DNA of 39,122 nt. Source: Firmicutes bacterium UBA1440. Its GTDB lineage: Bacteria > Bacillota > Clostridia > Peptostreptococcales > Anaerovoracaceae. Within the stretch, counting starts at the first letter, position 1; each line of letters opens with the position of its first letter. The stretch lies in contig DCTM01000052.1 of NCBI GenBank assembly GCA_002329565.1, positions 120,502 through 159,623 of the forward strand. Direction: 5' to 3'. The position numbers and the translations under genes are program-made. Shown in pieces: positions 31,836 to 39,122 of the stretch. The notes beneath the pieces were generated by a model. That model was given only the letters and a program-made list of their open reading frames with translations, searched no databases and was not told the DNA's origin.

Positions 31836-32942
31836 ATGATGAGCATGAAAAAGTTTTTGGCACTTGCACTTGCACTCGTAATGATGTTTGCATTTGTAGG
31901 TTGCGGCGACTCGAAAGAGGGCGACACTTTTGCTGATGCCGACCTCAGAGTAGGGTATATTTTCATAGGTTCGGTAAACGACGGCGGATTCACACAGAGC
32001 ATGTACGAAGGTGCTGTAGCGTCGAAGGAACACTTTGCCGGCCAGATGGATTTCAAGTATCGTGAAAACGTACCTGAAGATACTCAGGAAGTAAAGAACA
32101 CCGGCCTGTCTCTGATCGATGAAGGCTGCAATGTAATCATAGCTTGCTCGTACGGTTTCGGTGATGCGATGAAAGAACTTTCCGAAGAATATCCGGATAT
32201 TACTTTCCTCCACTTCTCAGGCTCCATGAAGAACGACACGAACTTCGACAACTGGTTCGGTTCGATGGAACAGGCAAGATATCTCACTGGTATGGCTGCC
32301 GCAAGCGTAACTGAGTCCAATATCCTCGGCTATGTAGCTGCTCATCCGTATACTGAAGTACAGATCGGCATCAACGCGTTTACGTTGGGTGCACAGGCTG
32401 TCAATCCGGACGTTCAGGTTAAGGTAGTATATATCGGAACCTGGGGCGACGCCGAAAAGGAAAAGAACGGTGCGGAACAACTGCTTAACGAAGGCGCGGA
32501 TGTAATCTGCTATCACGCAGATACAACAGCTTCTCAGCTGGCTGCAAAAGAAAAAGACGCATGGGTCATCGGCTGGAACTATCCTAAGAATGACGCAGGC
32601 GACAAATATCTGACAGCTGCATATTGGAAGCCGGAAGTATACTTCAACTATGCTCTTCAGGAAGTTCTCGACGGCACATTTAAGCCTGAAAGCTACTACG
32701 GCACAATGGCTGACGGTCTCATCGCCATTGACGAGCTTAACGAAGCCGTTCCTGCCGATGTTCAGAAGAAGATCGCAGATACAAAGGCCAAGATGGAAGC
32801 CGGCGAATTCAATGTATTTACAGGCCCGATATACTATAAAGACGGCAGTGTTCTCTGTGAAGCAGGCAAGAGCCTCGACAGAGCAGGCATCTGGTCGATC
32901 AACAGTGAAATCAAGGGCGTAAGCGCAAGCAGCGCAAGCTAG
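31836..32942 (+). CDS. BMP-family nucleoside-binding lipoprotein
   Basis: A 368-residue substrate-binding protein of the BMP/PnrA (Med) family. The signal peptide ends in a lipobox FVGC. Family motifs include VGYIFIGSVNDGGFTQSMYEG near the N-terminus, NWFGSMEQARYLTGMAAASVT and a QLAAKEKDAWVIGWN stretch. PnrA-type proteins bind purine nucleosides, which fits the next genes and xpt upstream. ATG codons at 31836, 31839 and 31845 are in frame; AAGGAG at 31826-31831 suits 31839 slightly better by spacing. It is separated from the ATPase gene by a hairpin with a T-tract, consistent with higher expression of the binding protein. Confidence 0.93.
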   Translation: MMSMKKFLALALALVMMFAFVGCGDSKEGDTFADADLRVGYIFIGSVNDGGFTQSMYEGAVASKEHFAGQMDFKYRENVPEDTQEVKNTGLSLIDEGCNVIIACSYGFGDAMKELSEEYPDITFLHFSGSMKNDTNFDNWFGSMEQARYLTGMAAASVTESNILGYVAAHPYTEVQIGINAFTLGAQAVNPDVQVKVVYIGTWGDAEKEKNGAEQLLNEGADVICYHADTTASQLAAKEKDAWVIGWNYPKNDAGDKYLTAAYWKPEVYFNYALQEVLDGTFKPESYYGTMADGLIAIDELNEAVPADVQKKIADTKAKMEAGEFNVFTGPIYYKDGSVLCEAGKSLDRAGIWSINSEIKGVSASSAS

Positions 32943-32983
32943 AATCTATGCTTACGTTTAGGAAAAGACAATAACAGCGACAT

Positions 32984-33023
32984 AAAGGGGCATTCGTAAG
33001 ACTGCCCCTATCACTGCTTTTTT
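32984..33023 (+). terminator. Leaky terminator or attenuator between the binding protein and ATPase genes
   Basis: AGGGGCA (32986-32992) pairs with TGCCCCT (33003-33009) around a 10-nt loop; TTTTTT follows at 33018-33023, 8 nt after the stem. It lies 11 nt before the next start, so it is probably partial. Confidence 0.6.
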
Positions 33024-33033
33024 GGAGAAAATC

Positions 33034-34560
33034 ATGGAACAGAATCTTGCAATACAAATGAAAAACATCACCAAGTCTTTCGGAGATCTCAAGGCAAATG
33101 AGGATGTCAATCTTGAGGTGCTTGAAGGAGAGGTACACGCTCTGCTGGGAGAAAACGGCGCAGGCAAGACTACGCTTATGAACATGCTCTCGGGAATTTA
33201 TACGCCGGATAGCGGGAGCATATTCATAAACGGAGAGCCGGTGGTTTTTCACACACCTGCCGATTCCATTCGAATGGGTATCGGTATGATCCACCAGCAT
33301 TTTAAGCTCGTGGATGTGATGACGGCCAAGGAAAATGTCATCCTGGGGCAACCGGCCAAATTTTTCGTCAATAAGAAGGAGCTGGCCCGCAACGTTCGCG
33401 AGCTGTCCGATAAATATGGGCTTGATATCGATCCCGACAAGAAAGTATACGAAATGTCTGTCGGTGAAAAGCAGACCCTGGAAATCATCAAGGTGCTTTA
33501 CAGAGGAGCGAAAATCCTCATTTTGGACGAGCCTACCGCAGTATTGACGCCGCAGGAGATCAAAAAATTCTTCAAGGTTATCAACAACATGAAGGAACAG
33601 GGCTGCGCAATAGTCATCATTACTCACAAGCTTAACGAAGTAATGGAAATATCCGACCGTGTGACCGTGCTGCGCAAGGGGAAATCCATAGGCACTGTGG
33701 TTACAAGCGAGGTCGATATTCCCAATCTCATCGAGATGATGGTCGGGAAAAAGGTGGATCTCTCAATACACAAGGAAAAACTCGGAGATCAGAAGCCTCT
33801 GCTTGCACTCGATCAGGTGACTGTCAAGAACAGCGAGGGCAAGGATGCGCTCGACAACGTCAGTCTGACATTGGCAAGTCACGAAATCCTTGGTGTGGCA
33901 GGTGTGGCAAACAGCGGACAGAAGGAGCTCTGTGAGGCGATTGCAGGCCTCATAAAGACAAGCCGCGGGAGGATTTTCTTCGAAGGAGACAATATTGTCG
34001 GCAAGACGCCGCGCGATATCATTCGACTGGGTATCCGTATGGGCTTTATCCCTGAAGACAGGCTTGGAATGGGTCTGGTCGGAAGTATGGACATCGTGCA
34101 CAACATTGTGCTGAAAGACTATCAAAATCAGCCGGGAATTTTTCTGCGCAGAGGACCGTGTGCGGTTAAAGCCGAAAAGATTGTTAAAAAACTGGATATT
34201 CAGACACCGAGTATTTATACGCCGGTCAAGAGACTCTCGGGGGGCAATATTCAGAAGGTGCTTCTGGGCAGAGAAATCGACTCGAGCCCTAAGGTACTGA
34301 TTACAGCGTATCCTGTGAGAGGACTCGACATCGGTTCGTCTCATAAAATATATGACTTGCTCAATGAACAAAAGGCCGCGGGTGTCGGCGTGCTCTTTAT
34401 CGGAGAGGATCTCGACGTGCTGATGGAACTGTGCGACAGAATAGTCGTGCTCTGTCACGGCGAGGTTACGGGAATAGTTAATCCCGACGAAGTGACAAAA
34501 GAAGAAATAGGGCTTCTGATGACGGGGCAAAAGCTTGGGAAGGAGGAACAGCCGGCATGA
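33034..34560 (+). CDS. Nucleoside ABC transporter ATP-binding protein (NupA/YufO-like, tandem NBD)
   Basis: A 508-residue tandem ATPase of the sugar/nucleoside import class. The first NBD has Walker A GENGAGKTT (39-47), signature SVGEKQ (142-147) and Walker B ILILDEPTAVL. The second has signature LSGGNIQKVLLGRE but a degenerate Walker A, and its Walker B region reads LITAYPVRGLDIGSS, with Tyr-Pro-Val where relatives have Gln-Pro-Thr. Such degeneracy of one site is normal in this class. GGAG precedes ATG 33034; a TTG at 33022 is inside the ribosome site. It overlaps the next gene by ATGA. Confidence 0.93.
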   Translation: MEQNLAIQMKNITKSFGDLKANEDVNLEVLEGEVHALLGENGAGKTTLMNMLSGIYTPDSGSIFINGEPVVFHTPADSIRMGIGMIHQHFKLVDVMTAKENVILGQPAKFFVNKKELARNVRELSDKYGLDIDPDKKVYEMSVGEKQTLEIIKVLYRGAKILILDEPTAVLTPQEIKKFFKVINNMKEQGCAIVIITHKLNEVMEISDRVTVLRKGKSIGTVVTSEVDIPNLIEMMVGKKVDLSIHKEKLGDQKPLLALDQVTVKNSEGKDALDNVSLTLASHEILGVAGVANSGQKELCEAIAGLIKTSRGRIFFEGDNIVGKTPRDIIRLGIRMGFIPEDRLGMGLVGSMDIVHNIVLKDYQNQPGIFLRRGPCAVKAEKIVKKLDIQTPSIYTPVKRLSGGNIQKVLLGREIDSSPKVLITAYPVRGLDIGSSHKIYDLLNEQKAAGVGVLFIGEDLDVLMELCDRIVVLCHGEVTGIVNPDEVTKEEIGLLMTGQKLGKEEQPA

Positions 34561-35630
34561 ATATGAGAATTATTAAGCGTAACGATATGCCGAAAAAAAA
34601 GGAAATCCTCATACGCATAGTTGCTGTTGCACTTTCAATCGTCTTTACAGGGCTTCTGCTTTTAGCGCTCGGCATCGATCCTGTCCGCATCTTCACGGCA
34701 ATAGTCGATGGCTCGATCGGCAGCGAGATTAGAATCAGACAGACGATTTTGCGTTCAATACCGCTTCTGATTGCGTCCCTCGGAATCATTGTGGCCTTCA
34801 AGATGAAGTTTTGGAATATCGGTGCGGAAGGGCAAATTACAATGGGAGCACTGGGTGCAACCTGGGTTGCGCTCAACCTGCCCGATACCTTGCCTGCGCC
34901 GCTGATGCTGGGCGGTATGATGCTCGGCGGTTTTGTCTGCGGTGCAATCTGGGCCTTCATTCCTGCCATCTTTAAAGCGAAGATGGGCACGAATGAAACC
35001 ATATTTACATTAATGATGAACTATATCGCAATCAAATTTGTCATGTACTTACAATACGGACCGTGGAGAGATCCCGCTGCCAACGGGTTTCCGAAGATTG
35101 CCAAGTTCTCGGCGAATGCCGTGATGCCTTCGGCGCTCGGCGTCAACATCGGCTGGATCATCGCTTTGGTTTGTGTAGTTCTTGTTTACGTGTTCATGAC
35201 ACGCACAAAAAAAGGGTATGAAATTGCAGTCGTCGGAGAATCCCTGCAGACAGCCCGTTATGCGGGCATCAACATCAGCCGCGTTATCATTGTAGCTATG
35301 TTGATTTCAGGCGGCCTCTGCGGACTGGTCGGTGTTATCCAGTCCTCGGCTATCGAAAAAACTCTGATTGCCAATATTGCCGGGGGCTACGGCTTTACAG
35401 CCATTATCACTGCCTGGCTTTCTCGCTTGAATGCCGTCACTTGTCTGTTCGTATGCCTCGCATTTGCTATGTTGATTCAAGGCGGATCATACATACAGGT
35501 TTCGCTCGGAGTTTCAAGCGCAATTTCCTCAGTCGTACAGGGCGCAATTCTATTCTTTGTACTTGGAAGCGAGTTCTTCCTTCAATACAAGGTTGAAATG
35601 ACGAAAAAATCCGTAAAGGAGGTGGCATAG
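34557..35630 (+). CDS. Nucleoside ABC transporter permease 1 (NupB/YufP-like)
   Basis: A 357-residue BPD_transp_2 family permease with about nine or ten hydrophobic segments. FKMKFWNIGAEGQITMGALGATW near residue 90 and VGESLQTARYAGINISRVIIVAMLISGGLCGLVGVIQ in the middle are characteristic of nucleoside-type (YufP/NupB) permeases. Start overlaps the ATPase stop by four bases; a second ATG at 34563 is possible. Confidence 0.92.
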   Translation: MNMRIIKRNDMPKKKEILIRIVAVALSIVFTGLLLLALGIDPVRIFTAIVDGSIGSEIRIRQTILRSIPLLIASLGIIVAFKMKFWNIGAEGQITMGALGATWVALNLPDTLPAPLMLGGMMLGGFVCGAIWAFIPAIFKAKMGTNETIFTLMMNYIAIKFVMYLQYGPWRDPAANGFPKIAKFSANAVMPSALGVNIGWIIALVCVVLVYVFMTRTKKGYEIAVVGESLQTARYAGINISRVIIVAMLISGGLCGLVGVIQSSAIEKTLIANIAGGYGFTAIITAWLSRLNAVTCLFVCLAFAMLIQGGSYIQVSLGVSSAISSVVQGAILFFVLGSEFFLQYKVEMTKKSVKEVA

Positions 35631-35631
35631 C

Positions 35632-36558
35632 ATGGAAATATTTTTAGCTGCATGTGTTGTTGCGGGTATCCCGCTTTTGCTGGCCACCATCGGTGAATTG
35701 CTGACCGAAAAATCAGGCTCACTTAATCTGGGTGTTGAAGGAATGATGCTCATGGGTGCCGTTGTCGGTTTTGTTACAGCATATTCGACTTCAAGCCCGG
35801 GTCTCACATTGCTGACGGCTGCGCTGGCAGGTGCAGGAGGGGCGTTGATCTACGCAGTCTTGACCGTAAGCCTGCGTGCAAACCAGACGGTCACAGGTTT
35901 GGCACTGACAATTTTCGGAACAGGTTTTACCCGTTTCGTCGGACAACCGTATCTGGGCATGGCTGTACCGAAGGAAGTGACTGCATTTTTCACTAAGACG
36001 AGCATTCCGTTGCTGTCGGATATCCCGCTGCTTGGACCTATCCTCTTCAGGCAGGATGTTTTCGTTTATATTTCCTACCTGATCTGCATCGTGACCGCAA
36101 TCTATATGTATAAGACTCGACCGGGCCTCAACTTGAAGGCGGTCGGAGAGAATACAGCAGCTGCCGATGCCTCGGGTATCAATATAAACTTATATAAATA
36201 TGTGCATATCCTCATCGGTGGTGCTTTCTGCGGCCTTGGAGGTGCTTATCTTTCGGTCGTTCGAATTCCGCTTTGGCAAGAAGATATCGTAAACGGCAGA
36301 GGTTGGATTGCTGTCGCGCTCGTAATATTCGTGGCTTGGAATCCGATTAAAGCCTTTTTTGGGGCTATCCTGTTCGGAGGCTTGTCCATATTGGGAATGA
36401 AATTGCAGGTTATGGGTGTGAGTATCTCACAATATCTGTTCGATATGATTCCGTATCTGGTAACGATAATCATAGTCATCATCAGTACGAACAAGAAGAA
36501 CAGAGAGAATCAGCCGCCGGGTAATTTAAGCGAAAATTATTTCCGCGAGGACCGCTAA
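35632..36558 (+). CDS. Nucleoside ABC transporter permease 2 (NupC/YufQ-like)
   Basis: A 308-residue BPD_transp_2 permease, the partner of permease 1. It has ATIGELLTEKSGSLNLGVEGMMLMGA near the N-terminus, GLALTIFGTGFTRFVG, and KAVGENTAAADASGININLYKYVHILIGGAFCGLGGAYL. AAAGGAGG stands before ATG 35632, one base after the previous stop. Last gene of the importer operon; no clear terminator follows, and the next promoter begins within 30 bp. Confidence 0.92.
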   Translation: MEIFLAACVVAGIPLLLATIGELLTEKSGSLNLGVEGMMLMGAVVGFVTAYSTSSPGLTLLTAALAGAGGALIYAVLTVSLRANQTVTGLALTIFGTGFTRFVGQPYLGMAVPKEVTAFFTKTSIPLLSDIPLLGPILFRQDVFVYISYLICIVTAIYMYKTRPGLNLKAVGENTAAADASGININLYKYVHILIGGAFCGLGGAYLSVVRIPLWQEDIVNGRGWIAVALVIFVAWNPIKAFFGAILFGGLSILGMKLQVMGVSISQYLFDMIPYLVTIIIVIISTNKKNRENQPPGNLSENYFREDR

Positions 36559-36586
36559 GCATTAGGAAAAAAATGTAAAATACTTA

Positions 36587-36615
36587 TTGACATTTACACC
36601 TCAAAAATGTAAAAT
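36587..36615 (+). promoter_or_regulatory. Promoter of the PC4-like gene within 13-bp direct repeats
   Basis: TTGACA (36587-36592), 17 bp, TAAAAT (36610-36615). A perfect 13-bp direct repeat, AAAAATGTAAAAT, occurs at 36569-36581 and again at 36603-36615 over the -10. Confidence 0.85.
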
Positions 36616-36662
36616 TATACCATAAATCAAAGTGGGGCTTTTACATCAGAGGAGGAAATGAG

Positions 36663-36941
36663 ATGAGTGAAAAAGCAAGACAGGATTTTTCTTTTGAGAT
36701 CGTCGAGCATATCTGTACGATCGCGGAGGGACGACAAGACGGTTACAGCAAGGAACTTAATTACGTGGCCTTTAACGGCAAGAATCCCAAATGGGACGTC
36801 AGGGAGTGGAACACCGATCACACGAAGATGACAAAGGGACTGAACTTTACAGACGAAGAAATCTACAAGATCGCCACAGCTGCCATGGAACGTCTTGGGA
36901 GAAATGCAACTCAGGAAATCTGCAGGGAAGAGAGTGTGTAA
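36663..36941 (+). CDS. PC4/YdbC-family single-stranded DNA-binding protein
   Basis: A 92-residue protein matching the bacterial YdbC group of the PC4 (transcriptional coactivator p15) fold: FSFEIVEHICTIAEG, then YSKELNYVAFNGKNPKWDVREWNTDHTKMTKGLNFTDEE. Lactococcus YdbC binds single-stranded DNA; a role in transcription or DNA maintenance is likely but undefined. GAGGAAATGAG precedes ATG 36663. Confidence 0.88.
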   Translation: MSEKARQDFSFEIVEHICTIAEGRQDGYSKELNYVAFNGKNPKWDVREWNTDHTKMTKGLNFTDEEIYKIATAAMERLGRNATQEICREESV

Positions 36942-37009
36942 CAAGAAATTTTGCATTTGCATATAGTAATACAAACGAAATCCATTAATTATATTCGGAG
37001 GTAGACTGT

Positions 37010-37153
37010 ATGATGAATGCTTATAACAAGGGAATCGACGATTCCTTACTGTTTTTCTTCTTGATCCTGGTATTGATGTTCTGTAACTCCTGCATCTTTG
37101 GCTGTGGGTGTGACGAAATTGAGAGCAGAAACGAATGCAGAAGATCCTGCTAA
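37010..37153 (+). CDS. Small Cys-rich membrane peptide, 47 residues
   Basis: Not recognised. A CGGAGG ribosome site (36996-37001) lies 8 nt before ATG 37010; ATG 37013 is also in frame. The peptide has a short polar N-terminus, one hydrophobic helix (about 13-24, LLFFFLILVLMF) and a C-terminal tail with six cysteines (25, 28, 32, 34, 43, 47). A good terminator follows directly. The ribosome site, full frame and terminator make a real gene likely. It could be a sporulation-type microprotein or a small membrane metal/redox peptide; neither is shown. Confidence 0.72.
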   Translation: MMNAYNKGIDDSLLFFFLILVLMFCNSCIFGCGCDEIESRNECRRSC

Positions 37154-37157
37154 AGCA

Positions 37158-37196
37158 AATCCGCCTTTGTTTACATAGGCGGATTCCTTATTTTTT
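37158..37196 (+). terminator. Terminator after the small Cys-rich peptide gene
   Basis: A perfect 9-bp stem, AATCCGCCT (37158-37166) with AGGCGGATT (37177-37185), followed by CCTTA and TTTTTT. Confidence 0.9.
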
Positions 37197-37240
37197 GCTG
37201 TAGTTGAATTTTACATATTCTACCCTAAACACATCATTTG

Positions 37241-37267
37241 TGGTAAAATAGGTAAAATGAATTTTAC
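37241..37267 (+). promoter_or_regulatory. Extended -10 promoter and palindrome before the kinase gene
   Basis: TGGTAAAAT gives an extended -10 (TAAAAT 37244-37249) with a weak -35. Three bases on, GTAAAAT-GA-ATTTTAC (37252-37267) is a perfect 7-bp palindrome over the likely start site. Confidence 0.55.
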
Positions 37268-37300
37268 AAGATGCAATTCATCAAGGGAGAGGAAAAGAGG

Positions 37301-38968
37301 ATGGAGTTTAAGGTTACCATTATAAAAGAACCTAAGGCGGAGCCGTTTGATGTAGTGCTCACATCTCCGGTAACGATAGAAACACTCGTCAAGAGATACG
37401 GGCAGGATCTGCCTTACCGCGTGATTGTGGCCAAGCAAAACAATGTAGTACACGAGCTTACTCAGATTATATCCGCACCCTGCACGATACAGTTTATGGA
37501 TATCCGTCACCCTGAGGCAAATGCGGTTTATCAGAACAGTTTGATAATGATCTATTTAAAAGCGGTTAACGATCTGCTGGGCAATGTGATTGTCGAGATA
37601 ACAAATCCGATCAACAAAGGGTTGTTTACGCTGATTCATACTTTCGAACCGCTTACGGCGGCGCAGGTACGCAGCATAGAAAAAAGGATGAAGGAAATCG
37701 TGAGGGAGAATATCCCTTTCAAAAAAGAGATTGTCACTCGCGGGGAAGCTTTGAATATTATGGTAGACAACGGATTCAGCGTCAAGGCCAAGGTGCTTTC
37801 ATCCGATGACAAGATCAACAAATACCGCTTTTATTCTTTGGGAGGCAAGCGAGATTTTTTCTATAGCAGAATGGTGCCGTCCACGGGATATATCGATAAA
37901 TTTGCACTGAAAAAATACGGCAAAGGCGTCATCGTCAGAGTGCCGCACACCTATTCTCCCGACAAATTACCGGAGTACAGAGACGACAAGAAGCTCTACA
38001 AGGCTTTCGGTGAGGCCGCGGAGTGGGGTAGGCTGATGGGCATTTCTTACGTATGGGATCTCAACGAAAAAATCAGGAACGGTGAGTACAAAGATATAAT
38101 TTTACTGTCAGAGGCTCTTCATGAAAAGAAGATTGCCGAGATCGCAGACAAAATTACTTGCAGCGGTCGCCGCATTGTTTTGATTGCGGGACCATCCTCG
38201 TCAGGCAAGACGACGTTTGCGCGCAGGTTGTGCACGCAGCTCAAGGTCAATGGACTCAAGCCGATTTATATGGGTACGGACGATTACTTTGTAGAGCGTG
38301 AGCAGACACCGTTTGACGAGAACGGAGAACCGGATTTCGAATGCCTGGAGGCGGTCGATATCGAATTGTTCAACCGCAACCTCAACGATCTGCTGGACGG
38401 GAAGGAGGTCGACCTCCCATCGTTCGATTTTATCTACGGAAAGAAGACTTTTGGCAACAGATTGACGAGGATCAACAAGACACAGCCGATCGTGATTGAG
38501 GGCATTCATGCCCTGAACGAGGATCTGACACCATATATTGACAGGGCGGAAAAATTTAAAATATATATCAGTCCTCTGACACAGTTGAATATCGACGGAC
38601 ATAACCGAGTATCGACGACGGATGCGCGTATGCTGCGCAGGCTCGTACGCGACAATCGCTTCCGCGGCAATCCGGCACAGAAGACCATATCGACTTGGCC
38701 GAAGGTACGTGCCGGCGAGGAAAAATATATCTTCCCGTATAACGGAGAAGCGGATGTGCTCTTCAATTCCGTTCACATTTATGAGCTGGCTGTCCTGAAG
38801 AAATATGCGCAGCCCCTGCTCGAGGCAATCGGACCGGACGAAGAGGAGTATTCCGAAGCAACCCGAATGCTTAGATTTCTGCGCTTTTTCCTCACTATCG
38901 AGGATGACAGCGTAATCGTCAACAATTCGATTATCCGTGAATTTATCGGAGGCAGTATATTTGTATAG
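37301..38968 (+). CDS. TGS-domain uridine-kinase-like nucleoside kinase
   Basis: A 555-residue protein. The N-terminus resembles a TGS domain followed by the ThrRS-type second domain; the C-terminal half is a P-loop kinase of the uridine kinase/phosphoribulokinase family with Walker A GPSSSGKTT (297-305), YMGTDDYFVERE, FDFIYGKKTF and VIEGIHALNEDL. Nucleoside phosphorylation is the family prediction; it fits the nucleoside importer and xpt upstream. An ATG at 37271 lacks a ribosome site, whereas GGGAGAGGAAAAGAGG precedes ATG 37301. Confidence 0.88.
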   Translation: MEFKVTIIKEPKAEPFDVVLTSPVTIETLVKRYGQDLPYRVIVAKQNNVVHELTQIISAPCTIQFMDIRHPEANAVYQNSLIMIYLKAVNDLLGNVIVEITNPINKGLFTLIHTFEPLTAAQVRSIEKRMKEIVRENIPFKKEIVTRGEALNIMVDNGFSVKAKVLSSDDKINKYRFYSLGGKRDFFYSRMVPSTGYIDKFALKKYGKGVIVRVPHTYSPDKLPEYRDDKKLYKAFGEAAEWGRLMGISYVWDLNEKIRNGEYKDIILLSEALHEKKIAEIADKITCSGRRIVLIAGPSSSGKTTFARRLCTQLKVNGLKPIYMGTDDYFVEREQTPFDENGEPDFECLEAVDIELFNRNLNDLLDGKEVDLPSFDFIYGKKTFGNRLTRINKTQPIVIEGIHALNEDLTPYIDRAEKFKIYISPLTQLNIDGHNRVSTTDARMLRRLVRDNRFRGNPAQKTISTWPKVRAGEEKYIFPYNGEADVLFNSVHIYELAVLKKYAQPLLEAIGPDEEEYSEATRMLRFLRFFLTIEDDSVIVNNSIIREFIGGSIFV

Positions 38969-38991
38969 CAACATAAGTAGGAGGAAGAATA

Positions 38992-39122
38992 ATGGCTATT
39001 GAAAAAGTAAGGGAATATTTTAAAAAACTCGGTATAGAGGACCGCATTATGGAGTTTGATGTATCCAGCGCAACCGTGGACCTCGCTGCAGAGGCGGTCG
39101 GCGTTGAGGGGGCGCGTATTTG
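38992..39122 (+). CDS. YbaK/EbsC-family aminoacyl-tRNA deacylase, 5' part
   Basis: The window ends after 43 codons. The start MAIEKVREYFKKLGIEDRIMEFDVSS-type sequence and ATVDLAAEAVGVEGARI match the N-terminus of YbaK/ProX-type domains that deacylate mischarged tRNA or bind prolyl-tRNA. AGGAGG (38979-38984) precedes ATG 38992. It follows the kinase gene by 23 bp and is probably in its operon. Confidence 0.85.
   Translation, partial: MAIEKVREYFKKLGIEDRIMEFDVSSATVDLAAEAVGVEGARI

Overview
The window looks like chromosomal DNA of an anaerobic, probably spore-forming, low-to-mid GC Firmicute of the class Clostridia. This rests on strong AGGAGG ribosome sites, sigma-A promoters (TTGACA-17-TATAAT type, often with an extended -10), the [FeFe]-hydrogenase maturase HydF, indolepyruvate:ferredoxin oxidoreductase, S-layer homology domains, a SigV/RsiV-type ECF pair, a CotQ-like oxidase and encoded tRNA CCA ends. 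A family such as Anaerovoracaceae is plausible but cannot be decided from sequence alone. I see no insertion sequence, prophage, CRISPR array or rRNA.

Layout. 1-1413: 3' end of an S-layer/cell-wall protein with three SLH repeats. 1524-2940: ACT-type threonine ammonia-lyase behind a structured leader. 3101-5032: divergent EF-G-like GTPase. 5125-7545: iorAB. 7649-9650: mntP-rdgB-yihY operon, meeting hydF (9647-10843) tail to tail with a 4-bp overlap. 10999-13409: divergent serA and serC served by two interlocked promoters. 13594-16850: D,D-carboxypeptidase and uvrC. 16925-18684: DUF1292 protein and a COG2509-type flavoprotein. 18897-19745: tRNA-Leu(CAG) and a CarD-family regulator. 19844-23806: phosphate transport operon pstS-pstC-pstA-pstB plus a P-type-ATPase-like HAD protein in place of phoU. 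23980-25070: DMT exporter with a palindrome across its promoter.

25118-28577 is the most unusual part. A GH25-like DUF1906 protein and a berberine-bridge-type flavo-oxidase (the class of Bacillus spore coat protein CotQ) form one operon. It diverges from a 139-residue protein with 30 cysteines, ten of them on an exact 4/8-residue register. A convergent ferredoxin gene with a Rex-like operator follows. I read this as a candidate spore-surface or disulfide-crosslinking locus; that is inference.

28755-30458: ECF sigma/anti-sigma pair with an apparent autoregulatory promoter, then tRNA-Glu(CTC). 30634-36558: thioesterase, xanthine phosphoribosyltransferase and a BMP/Nup-type nucleoside ABC importer, forming a purine-salvage block. 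36587-39122: PC4/YdbC-like ssDNA-binding protein, a 47-residue Cys-rich membrane peptide, a TGS-domain uridine-kinase-like protein and the start of a YbaK-type deacylase.

Metabolically the window joins amino-acid fermentation (IorAB, threonine ammonia-lyase, HydF), serine synthesis, phosphate and nucleoside uptake, and envelope maintenance.
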